A stretch of 64,000 nucleotides of DNA from assembly GCA_017562135.1 (NCBI GenBank), contig QEYB01000047.1, forward strand, positions 248,001 to 312,000, written 5' to 3'. Both the position numbers and the translations under genes were made by a program. Shown piece after piece: positions 13,301 through 26,290 of the stretch; position 1 is the stretch's first letter, and the number at the start of each line of letters is the position of its first letter. The notes under the pieces were generated by a model. That model ran no database searches. It worked only from the letters and a program-made list of their open reading frames with translations, and was not told the DNA's origin. This DNA is from Dipylidium caninum (Eukaryota > Platyhelminthes > Cestoda > Cyclophyllidea > Dipylidiidae).

Positions 13301-14030
13301 AATCAAAATGGTCTGCATATGCTTGGCAATTCGATATTCTTTGTCATGAGTTTTGATTTTATTCCGATGGCTAATTTTTTCCCCTTCATTGGCTCTGTTC
13401 GGTCATTCCTCTGACAACCTAACATCTCTTGCACAGTTATAGCAATGGCTTAACGTCAACTTTTCAGTCTTCCCTAATAAATCCCTTTTTTAGTTTATCT
13501 GATAAGCAACACTTAATTTTCAATTTCCTATTTCAAATTTTTACTACACCGTTTCTCTCCTTTTATCGTAATTGGCCTAGTTGCTACTTTAATTTACTTA
13601 TCACTAAAAACACCGGTTTCTCGTGATATATTTCTTGAATTATCGTTCCAGATCATCATTTGATCTTCATTATTGTGACTCCTCTGCGCTTTAGTAAATT
13701 TGTACAATTATTGTGTGCTAATTTCCCTCAAAGTCTCTTCGTATTACAGCGTCACTTAAATGACTTTCCACCATGTTTCTTTGCATCACCCTTTTTGTGG
13801 TTTACTTTTTCGACTCTGCTGCTTCCCTATTTTAGCTTTATTACGCTCAAAAAATCGGTAACTGCTGACTCGCCAACCTTCTGGGTTACTTGAGTGAACT
13901 TTTAGTTTGGTGTCCGTTCATTCCTAGGAATTAAAAATTCATTCTATTCGATTGGATTACTGCTCCCCACCCAATTCCACACATTTTCATTCCTCTTTCT
14001 CAGCAGTCTACCTGTTTCCTCGGATTATAG
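10316..14030. other. Intergenic interval between unc-18 and the LIM-homeobox gene
   Basis: The interval should contain the unc-18 promoter and first exon (minus strand) and 5' parts of the LIM-homeobox gene (plus strand), but I could place neither. From about 11,200 onward the plus strand is strongly T-rich. A 93-codon minus-strand frame at 10,786-11,067 with a lysine-rich end is open but unrecognised. Confidence 0.45.
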
Positions 14031-17023
14031 GCAAAGTGACCGCCTTCCAGACAACTGGATCCTTGCCCACATGCACCAGCGGTGTCGGAGGTGGTATCGG
14101 TAACGATGGGGTCGTCGCAAATGGTGTTACCAATCTGCCTCTGTGCATTAAGTGCCATCTACCACTGGAGGAGAAGTACGTAGTTCGGGTGCGTGGTCGT
14201 TTTTGGCATTCGCGTTGCGCTATCTGTGCGGTCTGCGGTTGCAGTCTCAGCGAGTTCTGTTTTGTCTTAGACGGTCGTCTACTTTGTCGACAGGATTACC
14301 ATCGGTGAGCGTCCCTTTCCGTCCTTTCATGTCTCTTGGTTCTCTTTTATATCCTCATGGATTACGGAAATAAACTATTTATTGTCAATCCTAAATGTTT
14401 TTTTGAGGTAATTCAGCGTTTTATAAAACCGTAAGTAATTGCTTGTCTGCTCCCACTCTTAATTTCGGCCTTCGACATTAAATCATACCCTTTTGTCCTT
14501 GTCAGCTCTGGTAACACTTTTATGCTCCAAAACGTAGCACTTTTCCTCATTCGACCAATGTATCTTCAAAAAGACATTTGTCGCACTTCGGCTGCAATAT
14601 ATGTGGCAAATTTTTTTATATTTTTAGTACTTTGCAGCTTTCACTGATATTCAAGTCTCGCCACTTCAGTTGTCTCTCTCTCTCTCTCTGTGTGTGTGTG
14701 TGACCTCAGTTCATCTTGTGGTGGCACTCGCTCTCCTCTGACGATAGAATCTATTTCGGGCTTATCAGGCTTCAAACTTAATTTGTCAAGTGTTGACGTG
14801 ACAATTCAAACTCCTTAGGTGTCCATTACGAGATCCCACCTTGCCAACATTAATCGTTCGCATTTCAAACGCTATTCTACCCTTCTTAGCTAACTTTCTT
14901 TTCTTTTTGTATTTTCTCAAATTTTAAAATAATCAAATGCCTTCCAAGCATCTTACTCGAAGATCTCTAAATCGGGAACTTGGATGAACTAAGTGCACCA
15001 GGTGATCTGTGGCTTCTACGCCTAGAGCGTTGTTTTTATGCAGTCATTACTCTTTCACATTCTCTTAAGCCTTTTTGCACTCTCGTCGTTGAAGTGATCA
15101 TTTGGGGGCGGGAGACTTGGCTGCTCGCTCTTTTCCAAATTAACTATATGGTTGACAGGCATATATGGACGCATTTCTAGGTGCTGTACTAGTTGATTAA
15201 AACTGCGATCATCCGCCTCTTGTCATTGCCAATCCTTGTCGCTTCGCCTCTGCATACTCTCCAATTTGAAAACTACATTCGTGGATGCACTTATCCCTGT
15301 ATGTGTTTAATGGCCAACCCTAAGCTGGACATCGAGTTGGTATTACTCCTGACTCTTCAGTTTGTTCTCCATTTTCTTTGTATAGTCTCTACGCCACAAA
15401 ATGTGCTACCTGCAAGCAACCAATGCTGAGCCATGAATTGTGCATGCGTACGGGAGCAGAAGTGCATCATGTCTCATGCTTCGTCTGTTCCATATGCCAT
15501 GAGCCACTGGTGGTGGGTGTTGAGTACACACGTGATCCCACCACCGGCGCTCCTGTCTGCAAGCCTGACTGTCTTCGACGTTCCACTACTGCTTCTCTGC
15601 CACCAGCGACATCTCTTCCCCTTACCACTACCTCTTCCAAGCGAGGACGAACTACGCTATCGGTAGAGCAGCGGGCGCGTCTTCAACGGGTGTTTGAAGA
15701 GGATCCACGGCCTCCCAAAAAGGTTTTTACTTATACCTTTTCAGACGTTTTTTCTCAAACTCTGGCAATAGTCTTTGATACGTCGCATTTCCTTGTATCT
15801 AAGTTAGAATCAACCGGGAAATAGTATTTTGAGTCCTTTTTTCGCATTTGGACTTTCCATATTGCATTGTGTGGAATCGGTTAAACATTTTCCTATAGTT
15901 AAGACCTATCTCCTTTCTCAAACGATGTTTCCATCTGCCCACGAAACGAGTATTTGAAGCTTCGGTCATAATAGAATTCTCGTTTTCTTTGTGACACCTA
16001 CCTCCGTTTTTGGATGTGAAGTTCTTGTTTAATCTCAAACTTTTATCTACGGGAAGACCTTATAGGCGTTTCCTCCTCATATCTGCTTTTCTGGTATCCC
16101 TTATACTGTCCAGTCGCGATTGTAGATCCTTTCATTTACTGGTCAGACCTTAAAAGTAAACATCTGTGCCTTTTGAATATATATTATAGTAGATGTTCAA
16201 CACTAGTTGTCCCTGAGCGTAGTGTATGGATGTGAGTGTGTTCTCTCGGAGATTTTAGTTTCGGAAAAAGATGACTATATTTTAAAGGGAGAGGGAATCT
16301 CTTCTGTCCGGTAGCGAGTTCATTTGCCCCGGTATTAACCTCTCATGGGAATGAGAAGGTGGAAATAGAACTGGCCACTCCAGTAAGCTTATTTTTCATT
16401 ACTGTGGGTGTTCTTCAGGCTCGTGAATCCCTAGCAGAGGAATTCGGATTGCCAGTACGAGTCGTTCAAGTATGGTTCCAAAACCAGCGCGCCAGGGAGA
16501 AGAAACTCTCGGCCATCGCCGTCACATCCTGCTCATCCCCCGGCACCAATACTGCTGTCGTGTCTTCTGCTGTGGTTTCTTCCCCCTCCGCTGCCACTTC
16601 GGATGCTCCAAATAGGATGCCTTCGTCCGTGTCTCCAGATACAAGTCTGTATTTCTGCCTACTTAAACCACTTTATAATAGGACTGGTTTATTATCGAAA
16701 ACGTACAACGCCGGCATTTTTTCTTTAGCCGCCTCTTTTTACTGGGGTAATATGTGTAACATGTGCTTTTTAGTTTGGAGCCGTGCCTCTACTTAGCTGA
16801 TAGAATATGCTAGCTTTATGACAGTCTTGACGCCATCAAACAACATGAAAGGTAGTAATGGTAGCCTTTTGTAACTTACTCGGGGGCAGGAATTAGAATG
16901 TATTATTTTCTACCGTCCATATGTGCTCGGACTGCAGTGACTCCCAACTCGCTGCACCCGTTCCTGTGGACAGTTAGCATGTCCAGTCCGCGATTTTCGG
17001 ATATCTGGTCCACGTTGCAGCTG
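14031..17023 (+). CDS. LMX1: LIM-homeodomain transcription factor, LMX1-like, partial
   Basis: DNA-binding regulator of neuronal and patterning genes. Exons: 14031-14304, 15386-15722, 16419-16644 and probably 16938-17023; every junction is in phase. Exon 1 encodes LIM1 (CIKC, WHSRC, CAVC, CRQDYH). Exon 2 encodes LIM2 (CATC, HHVSC, CSIC, CKPDC), a Ser/Thr-rich linker and the homeodomain start KRGRTTLSVEQRARLQRVFE. Exon 3 continues ESLAEEFGLPVRVVQVWFQN and QRAREKKL, covering the recognition helix. The RVVQVWFQNQRAK-type helix with a KR.RT.L..QQ.. start fits LMX1A/B better than LHX2/9, ISL or LHX3. Exon 4 encodes TPNSLHPFLWTVSMSS and ends at GTAAAT in phase 0, so more 3' exons are expected. The frame is open upstream to an ATG at 13,952, but an AG directly before 14,031 makes a missing 5' exon more likely. 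Confidence 0.88.
14672..14702 (+). repeat. (CT)n-(TG)n microsatellite in LMX1 intron 1
   Basis: About nine CT units run directly into about six TG units. It lies in the intron between the two LIM-domain exons and is a simple-sequence repeat with no coding role. Confidence 0.85.
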
Positions 17024-20000
17024 GTAAATAAACATCATTTCTCCCTGTGAGTGGTAAAAGAAATGCTTTCTCAAATACCTGACACCTAAGGACGTTAACA
17101 CTTCCAATGATTGTTACTATTGCTGATGAAGCTTGACATTAATTTAAGTTATTCACTTTCGGACTGAAACACTCATCCAATAAATTACGAATAGTAGGAG
17201 TAAAGTCTATTCTCACCGTCCCTCTCTTGACTAGGCGGGAACCTTAGCGTGAAGGCTGGGTAAGAGGAGGGGAGAATAGACGATAGCATGACAAATGATG
17301 GCGTCGATTAAGGGTCATTTCCTGTAGTTCTTTCCAATTGTGTCGATAGTTTGTCAAATTCTTGAAATAAGTCACCTTGTCGATGATCCCGATGTACCAG
17401 TTGCTCAACATTTGGGCAATGAGTGACAATGTTGGTTGATAGATTGGTAATTTCAATTTCCGCATTATTGTAACACAACCATGGTAATGGTTTTTCAGGT
17501 TACTACTTTTAATGTCGTTTTAAAAGTGGCGAGAATTTGAAGTTGTGTGGATGTCTTCTCTCTAACCCTCAGAATATTCGCATCAGTATGGCTTCGTTGT
17601 AATTGGGATCGTCTAAAGTAGTGCCTGCTACCACCACTCTTGGGGGAGAGGACGGGACAGGGGGTCACTTGTGTTCCCATTCAGTGATGATAGTCTGACA
17701 GTCATTTTTTGCAGTGCCTTATCGTTGTTTTAGTATTTGTATTAGCTTTTACTGAAATATTGACTGCACCAAGTGCTGTTACTTGGAATCCCGTTGAAAT
17801 CTGAGTTTCATATTGTTTCCACCACTTGTTTCATTTGTGATAGAACGGTTAGCCTTAACTATCTTCACGTTGTTTTGATCAATGAGTGATATGAGGTGGT
17901 TGTTATTAAAAGTCCATAAAATGTTTTTGTGAATTTTAATGTGACATATAACCCTTAACTTCTCAACAGCCAAATCATCACAATACCGATTGGGAATGAA
18001 AAAGACCCAACGCTTCCAGTGGAATGATCTAGCAAACTCGCACCTGTGACAATGACCTCCTTTGTGGATGCAAACCATGTCGGCAGAAGATCAACAATCG
18101 CCTGCAGGCCCCAGTTTATGTGAGCATTTATACTTCACCTCTGGTGAACGACATCATATTTTCTTTTTCCCTCCTCCAAAATCCCCTTCACCCTCCATCT
18201 TTTTCCAGACCACTTTTATACTACATCTGTCCCTATTGCCGTCATCCCGTCACTCTTGCACACACCAAATATGCCCTACTTATGAACTACATAGTAGTAT
18301 ATATATATTTTTTTTCTGTACATAGGTAACCTGTACCTATTTGTCCACGTTTGTTTACTCCCTCAAAAAAAGTAGGGAAATGCATGTCCTAGTGCCAACC
18401 TCTCTGCCTTTCTTACTCTGTCTCCCACTTTGAAATCGATATGCAATTGTGGAAAATTACACAGTGGGATAGATGTATGGGAACTTGAGTGAGATCCCTT
18501 CAATTAAGGCGAGAAATTTAGTTTTTCACTTTCATGTGTAGGAAAGGGTCGTGGCGTTCACTTATATATATATTTCGAATTACCGTTTATGCTTTCTAAC
18601 TGAAATGGGCCAGCACCCAATGGACACTCCTATTGATTGTGGAGCACTCAACTCAGCAGCAGCATCGCCATCTCTTTTTCGGGATGGATGATCCCCACGA
18701 TTCATTTAACAATGGCGTAAGTGGCCAGCTTTGGAGGCGCCCCATCCATTGCGAAGTGACCAACTAGCCGCACTACCCAGAGGCTGCCAGTCGCATGAAT
18801 TCCTCTAGTAGAACTGAAAATGTTGAAGACGTAGGAACACCCACTACGAAGGTTGATTACTTAGGGGCAGTATTTAACTAATGACTAGGAATCCATTGTT
18901 TAACTCATATAGTGCCCACTGTCATTGCGTACCGACCACCCCATACCACGCCTTTCCTGTCAAGATGAAGTGGAAGAGCGTGTGAAAAGACAATAGACGG
19001 AATGCGATCCTGCTTGCAGGTACTGGCAATGCTGTTGTTAGAACAATCGTCCAAAGTAATGGGTTTTTGTCTTCTAAATTATGCGCTTAGAAGGGCTGGG
19101 GGTCTACTTTGCTTCTACCTAGTGTTTGACAGTCACAGAACTTTAAACTGATTTATTTTGATCTACGTAGGGCTTCGAAAGGGGCAAATAGGCTTTCATG
19201 CTACCAACATCTAAGGTCGAAACCTTTGTTTACTTGGAGTCTTCGCTCATTTCTGCAATTGACGATGACACTTCTAGAAATCCAGGTTTTAAAGTCCCTT
19301 TCATATGTCGAATTTAAGTTTATTCAACTAGGCGTGTTGGGGGGTAGGGGCGATGTCTACCAATACCGCACTTGCTGATCTTCTTTGAGAAGAAAGGCAA
19401 TGGTTATCGAAAAGCATCTGTATTATGAACAACTCATTTTGTTTTTTGTCCTCACAGATCAGAACCAGAGTGTGGTTGTCACGATAGCATCGAATAAGTA
19501 TGGAGTGAAATGTATCAATCTACGCTTGTGGCAGGTTTTAAATGTTCGGATTTTTCTGAGCCGTTGTGTAGTCCAGTTAATAGAAACATTTGAATATTAA
19601 TAGTCCTCTGTTGCTACGGTTTCATGCATAAGAAATAACATAGCAAGAAAACAATAGTTTCCCTTTGGGATGCTGTTATTCCCTAAGCAGAATCGAATTT
19701 CACATGTTTGCCTCGTAGACCAATAAAAAAGCGTGGAAACACTTTTTTGGGCCAATCAGTGACCTGTGCGTCCAGAGTCTTTCATGCTACATAATTGGAT
19801 ATGGAAATAGATATATTCCGCGGATTCCGTGAGTGGTGGTTGGAGAAGGACTTAAGCAAGCGTAGCAAAAGGAAAATAATTGTCCTTCTTCGCCACAATA
19901 AGAAGAGTCACTTGGGCAGGAAGGTGGAGTTACGAGTCGAATCGAGTCCGTCTAGAAATAGATAAACACACTTGTCTCTGGCTGAATGGCCGGGTGGCAA

Positions 20001-21282
20001 GAGGCGGATTGCGCGAATGTCCCTGAAACGAGGCGTGAATTGGCCGGCGTCGGATATCTAGAGAGTGGCGCGCTCATATTACACTCGTCTCGTCTCTTCA
20101 CTAACAACAATATCACCGCTACGGCTGCAACACATGGCAGACCCTTGCGCTACCAGCTCGTCTAAAATAACAATGGGTTGATGGTGAGCTGTGGAGGCTG
20201 GAGCTTAGCTACTATGCACAGCGCTAACGCTGAAGTGAATGACTAGAGCACTCGAGAGACGTAGGAACGTTCGTGTACCATATTACGTCGTAAGAGGGCA
20301 TCCCGGACTGCCAAGCCAACATCCCCACCGATCTCCATGGTAGTGTGGAATTGGGATCAGAAGTAGTCCAAATAACTGGAGGATGATGGGGAGTGGATGC
20401 AGCAAAAAGCATAACAGCTCACGACACTTTCCTACTACTTAGGTATTTGAATTTGTAATTAACTCATCTGTCGATTCTGTCAAGAGGGTGGAAGAAATGC
20501 GAAGCTAGGAAGAGACAGAAGTCATTCTCAATAATGCCATCCTATCCCATGCGACTCTCCATCGATCACTGATTATTAAGTGAACTGTTAGTGTCCATCC
20601 AGCGTCAACCCTGAATCTCACATTCGTCTCCAATCAGGGCCAGCCTTGTGGGCTATTGAAGGGAGCCAGTTGGAGTGGATGAACGAAATCGTAAACTCTT
20701 GCAACAAGTGTCATATTTCGCACACATACACACATACGCAGTGTCCCACTTTACTTCATTGCATGTGGTGCCTCTCAGTGTGACATTCTGCTACAACTAT
20801 TCTGTGCGTCATTCCGCTGTTGCTATCGATGTCTCTAACATTTGAATGGAACAAATACAGCATCACTGTTGCCATGTTAGCTTTTTACCTTACCACCTTA
20901 AACTCACTTTCCAAAAACCTACCCAATGTATATTTATTTGTTAGCTGAAGCTAGAAACTTTCATACTAACTAATTTATCGGCGACTACTTGTTATTTTGA
21001 CAAATTGTCTGCCACATCTGTTTTCAGTCCCTGCTTTCGGGGGGAAGAGCGGCTACAAAGCCGTGAAAACGAAATTCTGATTGGTAGAGGCAGTGACGGA
21101 AGCGCACAGATTTAGCCAATGGCACGGCGACGCGGTGGTACACTGCGCACGCATACACGTACGCACGCGTACGGGGTATCACATTTTATGTGCCTACCGA
21201 AGCTAAGTGAAATAAGAGATCATTCGAAGTAATCTGAGGAGAAGAGTGAGAGAGAGTGAGAGAGTGGATAAACGAGCTAACG
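17024..21282. other. Interval between LMX1-like and SIX1/2 genes
   Basis: It should hold the 3' exons or UTR of the LMX1-like gene and the promoter of SIX1/2. A frame open from an AG at about 18,087 is lengthy but unrecognised. From about 19,930 to 21,180 GC content rises and CpG steps become frequent, and a purine-rich (GAGAGTGA) run lies at 21,240-21,265 just before the SIX1/2 start codon, consistent with promoter and 5' UTR. No exon with recognisable similarity was found. Confidence 0.4.
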
Positions 21283-24200
21283 ATGTTTGTTGCATCGTCA
21301 TCATCATCGGCGTCGGTGGCAACAGCAGCAACAGTAGTAGAGCGATCAGATTCCAGTTGCAGAACAACTACCACCGTCGCTGTAGTCACCACCACTTCCA
21401 CTGCCAGCGGTAGAAACCAATACTCACCAACACGAGGAACACCACATTCCTATCCTTCCCACTACGCCTACCCCGCGACTTCACCCTCCGCATGCAACTT
21501 TTGGTTCGATGGTCCTCCTAACTCTTACGAACAAGTGCCACCGAATGTATTTCATTCCTACACTGATGAACAAATTTCCTGTATTTGCAACGTTCTTCAA
21601 CAATCTGGTGATTATACACGTCTAAGACGCTTTGTGGATAGTATTGGTGACTCAGCTATAAATAATGAGAGCCTTTTGTGCGCCAAGGCAACATTAGCTT
21701 TTAACGAGGGACGGTTCGTTGACCTCTACGCCATTTTAGAAAGCCATGCCTTTTCCCCCACCTGGCATCAGCGTTTGCAGAATCTGTGGATGCAAGCGCA
21801 TTACATGGAAGAGGAGCGAATGAAGGGAAGGCCACTAGGGGCAGTGGCAAAGTATCGCGTGAGGCGCAAGTTCCCACTGCCTCGAACAATTTGGGATGGT
21901 GAGGAGACCAGTTATTGCTTTAAGGAGAAGTCGCGAGCCATTCTACGTGACTGGTACACCCATCGAAATGCATATCCCTCACCCAGAGAGAAACGGGAGC
22001 TTTCCGAACTCACTGGATTGACTACCACTCAAGTCTCCAATTGGTTCAAGAATCGGAGACAACGTGATAGAGCCTCGGAGACGCGGACCAATGGCAATGG
22101 ATTCAGGTATGCCATAATATCTGCTCTCTTATCACTCATGTCCCAGTTCGGTTTAGTCTTTTCAATAACTTTTTGCAATTCTATAAGTCTCAAAACTTAC
22201 TGTAAGACATTTTGAACAATCCGATGGTATTGATAATTATTTCAAGTAATCAACCCACTTTATGAAGCAAATTAGCATGCGTTGTAAGGTTAGTGAGAAT
22301 TTGGTAATATTTTAAACAAAAGCATAATTTAATTATGTTGTCCTTTTTGTCCTGGAAAATCACTTGTCACTAGGAATGTGATCAGTACAATAATACCGAG
22401 AAGATGGGTTATGCTCGTGCTGTTTTACTTCTAAGTCGCGATAGATTTCGGTGAATGAAGTTGGTATCCTCAGTACGAGATGCTATTTCGAGGGTGGCGA
22501 GCATCGAAACCTGTAACTGGAGGGTATTGCTGTTCCGTCGACTTCAGTCCTGCTTACTCAAGACCCTCAAATAACACTGTTGATATAAAGTGGCCCTAAA
22601 CTTTTAAATTACCTAACAGGAATATGGGATATAGGTGTTGGGAACGTCACTCGGAGAAGTCAATTGTGGTCCCTTATGTATTCCCAACGATCACTTCCAA
22701 CTCTTGCTGCCAAGGATAACTTCAGTTGTACAAATTTTGAATGAACTGGAGGAGGAGAGCGTTCTTGATTCAGTCATAGGTGTATAATGGGAAAAAATTC
22801 ATTTTCGGTTGGAATGGGAAGAGCGAGTGACTTAAAAGATGGTTACTCCGAGAAATTGTGATACCTTACTTGTAAATTTTTCTATCGCCACATTTGAGCT
22901 TTACAGTTCCGTTATGATGGATTATCTGGAATTATGGTTCCACTGAAGACTATCACTCCTCTCCAACGCATTATGGCTTTTCTTGATTTGATTTGCTTCT
23001 CACTTTCATTGTTGCCATTAAATGAAGCAAGCTGGTGAACACTCTTCTGAAATGTGAGTAGAAGGAGACGTGATCACACGGTGTCAAATCATCTGCTCAA
23101 GTAGCTGCAATAGGCCTTTTTTATTCGCCCAAAGACTCTCCATACACGTCATCAGTCTTCGCAGGGATGGTCTTTAAGGATAAGGCTGCATGGCTTTGTT
23201 GTTGCACAAATCGAGGAATTTAAATGCCACACTATGATACAGCATCTCTGCCTTTCTTTTATTGCCTTCTTTACGCGATCTCCATAAGTCTTCTCTAACA
23301 TGATACCGATCTCGAAGTGGAGTCACCTTCTTGTATGCTTAGAGCACCGTTTTAATCTCACTCATCGTTTATCCACATCCGAATCACTCCACTGCATTCC
23401 AAAAAAGGTGATTTGAGCACCAAATCATTGAAAATGTTCGATTTAATCTGTCTTCTTCCGTGTCCATTGAATTTATTCGAGTGAATGAAGAGGAAATCCC
23501 GAGGTGCGCAACTCGTAATGATTAAAAAAAGACTGTATTGCTTGACTTACTAATAAAAAATTGCGTCCTCCTGATTGGGAGCTATATAGCAATTCCTTCT
23601 CACGATTGACGTTTCAAAGAGGAACGTTTCTGATATAAACTGGCCTTAGTACATGGCTTGGAGAAACCAAATTCCGGCCAAATTATCTGGACGTCCGGGA
23701 GTGTTCCGTTCTCCGCATCTCCTACGAGATTGATGTTACTGTTTGGGAATATGGCAAGACCAACTCTACTTTAATACCGCAAGGTTGAGTAATTGAAAAA
23801 CTCTATTTTCCGAGTTCTCTTTTATTTTACTCTGATGCGAAAAAGACTTTAGCCACACACACTAATCACTCTGTTCTTCCACTTCCCCATAATTCTCATC
23901 CCATTCCTTCTCGAGTGGATGTATTGGTGTAGGAATCCAAGTCAACTTATCAAATGTGGCAAAACTTTAGTGTCCCCAAGCTTCTTAGTCGGCGATCTTT
24001 TCGATGGGAAAGAAACATTGGAAGGCAAGGGACACTTTCGAGACGGATTGAGAAATAAAGGTCCCCTTACAAAGTTCAGGAAATTGGGCAGAAATGGAGC
24101 TTCCCCAAGTCTAGACACTGTGGCGGGAGTCCAACCGAGAGGAGAGAATCGGAGTCCAGTTAAACCAATATTCCTTTCTTACCACTTAAGACCTATTGAA

Positions 24201-25361
24201 TTACTTAATTCCTCAATGATATTATGAGGATGCTTAAGCTGGAAAAGAGGTTGATACTTCTGATTCACGCAAAAGGACGGCTTTTCTCGGACTCTACATA
24301 TTTGCAGAAATGAATGAAAGTAATAGCGCTTTTCCACGTATAATCGCGTGTATTTTTTGACCGTCTTTCATGCAACTTAAGCCTCTGCAAGAAGAGAAGG
24401 CATATTACCTCTGAGTATGCGCGAGAAATCGCCTTGTGTGAAACCACATGAAACGTTGCAGAATTGGGCAAAATATTTACTCATTTACTGAGAAAGGGTA
24501 TTCCTATGTTTCTTAAACAGTTGCAATTTAGAGGGTCAATGAGTTCGCAATTTCAACAAATTTGTAAGATAGCAACCTTATGGGTAGGATGTAATTTACT
24601 ACTTAAAATGCTCTGGACCTAAAATTAATGCTAGTCCTCTGCTTAGCCCCGAAGTAGCTCAAATCCGGGAAGGGGAGAGAGATGTTGAAGGTTGCGGCGA
24701 ATGTCTGAAGGATACACCAAGTGAAGATACCACACAGGTCTACTACCACACTTCGTCCTCGCCTCTCCAAGCATCCAGTAATGAATCCACATCACCGTGG
24801 TCAAATCCAAAATTTCTAGCAACAGGTTATTGGTCTCCAGGCGGACCTCAACCAGTTGTTGACATGTTTCTTCGTCCAACGCTTCGACACCATCAACATC
24901 CACCCATACAACAGCCCTTCCTCCCGCCACCTCCTCAACCATCATTACCTCATAACTCTTCCTCGTGGAGCTATGAAGAGACTTGTCAGTGCAACCCTAT
25001 CCCCTACCAATCTGATTTCTACCCGGATCCTGCCTATGCCCAGCCAATAGGAACAAGCGGCGATAACGGCAACACCGGGAACCAATGGGATACACAGGGC
25101 TCTAACCTAAGAACAGAGGATGTGGTTGTGTCAGGTCGTTTCCAATTGCAATTAGAGGTTCAGGCTCGGATTCGAAGGGAAGAGGCAAGTACAACAACTA
25201 CGACGGGGCCAGCATCAACATCGACAATTGGGGGAGGAGGGTATTTACCCAACGGGCCCACATGCGGAATCACCTACGCTCGAAAACCACATCAAACAGT
25301 TCCACCCCCTTACATGGAGCAACAATATCGCCAAGAGGATGGGCAATTTGTGGGAAATTAA
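21283..25361 (+). CDS. SIX1/2: SIX1/2-type (sine oculis) homeobox transcription factor, complete
   Basis: Transcription factor that acts with Eya in sensory, muscle and stem-cell programmes. Two exons, 21283-22106 and 24647-25361, join in phase 2 across a 2,540-nt intron and give 512 residues. I use the ATG at 21,283; an upstream in-frame GTG is not a likely start. Residues 1-90 are Ser/Thr-rich and low complexity. The SIX domain is about 93-205 ([20 protein letters not shown] through [20 protein letters not shown]). The homeodomain follows with [15 protein letters not shown] and [20 protein letters not shown]. The ETSY motif places it in the SIX1/2 class, not SIX3/6 or SIX4/5. The homeodomain loop has one extra residue (THRNAYPSP against AHNPYPSP). 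Exon 2 is a long Pro/Ser/Gln-rich tail without a known domain. Confidence 0.95.
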
Positions 25362-25427
25362 CTGGTGCCTATGTATGTATGACTATACGACACACATATG
25401 AATATTTTTGTGACATGCGATTTATAA

Positions 25428-25433
25428 ATTAAA
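25428..25433 (+). terminator. ATTAAA variant poly(A) signal of SIX1/2
   Basis: The hexamer lies 66 nt past the SIX1/2 stop codon. It sits in the 182-bp gap shared with the convergent DNAJC19 gene. Confidence 0.35.
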
Positions 25434-25541
25434 GATTGCACCTCTAAGCCAAAAAACAATTAATACAACAGTTGATGGTATCTAGTCATCATTACACAGG
25501 GTAAAACTATACACAGGAAGATAATGACAAAAAATAACGGG

Positions 25542-25547
25542 GTTTAT
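25542..25547 (-). terminator. AATAAA overlapping the DNAJC19 stop codon
   Basis: On the minus strand the last codons GAG AAA TAA ACC contain AATAAA. If used, it would give a very short 3' UTR and limit overlap with the convergent SIX1/2 transcript. Confidence 0.3.
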
Positions 25548-26290
25548 TTCTCGTTTTCAAGGAAGTCTTTCGCTTCATTAATTTTCGCTGCCAAATAAGG
25601 TGATCCGCCTGAAAACAAAACAAAAAATTATGAAATCACACACGGTCTCCCTTGGCATACTTTAGCCAAGATTCCTACAGCGAATGCAAAACGCCATTCT
25701 ACACCCGATTAAAAAATTAAATAGGGTTGAAAGCTAAAGGCATTTATTCATATTATGCAGTTTTGAACAAGAAAAAAACTAAAAAGACCTCTTAACAGTA
25801 AACATACCTCTGTCGGGATGGTTAAGTAGCATTATCCTCTTATGTGCTTCTCCAATTTTAGCCTTACTAGAAGATTGTCTGAAACAGAATATAAGCTTCA
25901 CTAGATAGTATGACATAGGGTACAGTCAAAAACCGTAATAACAAATAAAAATAAGGAGAAGCAAATCGATGAAGGCGAGGAGTGACTTGCGGGATGCCCA
26001 AAATCAAAGCGGCTTCTCGGCGCGACATCTTCGATCCAAAACCACCTCTATAATATTTCGAAGTTGTCTGAAGCAGGAGGCATAGCAAGAAGCGTCTGGC
26101 AATGACGAACTAAGTGAGAGAAAAATAAAGCGCCTAACTTACAAAGTCAGCCAACTTTACAAAATCCTGCAATTGTTTCCCTTTAAGCCCTTTTGTTAAC
26201 TGACGGCCTATCAAACCGAATACCGCCAATCCGAGACCGATTAGCACAGGAGTACTCTAAAAACGATGAAAATCACGCCCGCACTACCAT
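25544..26290 (-). CDS. DNAJC19: DnaJ-like TIM14/Pam18 subunit (DNAJC19) of the mitochondrial import motor
   Basis: Inner-membrane J-protein that stimulates mitochondrial Hsp70 in the TIM23 import motor. Five exons (26290-26288, 26256-26143, 26067-25991, 25878-25808, 25608-25544) give 108 residues plus stop; human DNAJC19 has 116. The first coding exon holds only the ATG, followed by a 31-nt intron. Residues 2-20 form the membrane segment STPVLIGLGLAVFGLIGRQL. Then come YYRGGFGSKMSRREAALILG, KIGEAHKRIMLLNHPDR with the catalytic HPD motif, and GGSPYLAAKINEAKDFLE. All four are hallmarks of the family. Intron 3 appears to start with GC (GCAAGT), because only that donor keeps the frame and exactly the human spacing. 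The acceptor of exon 3 is the least certain junction. The stop codon overlaps an AATAAA. Confidence 0.93.
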
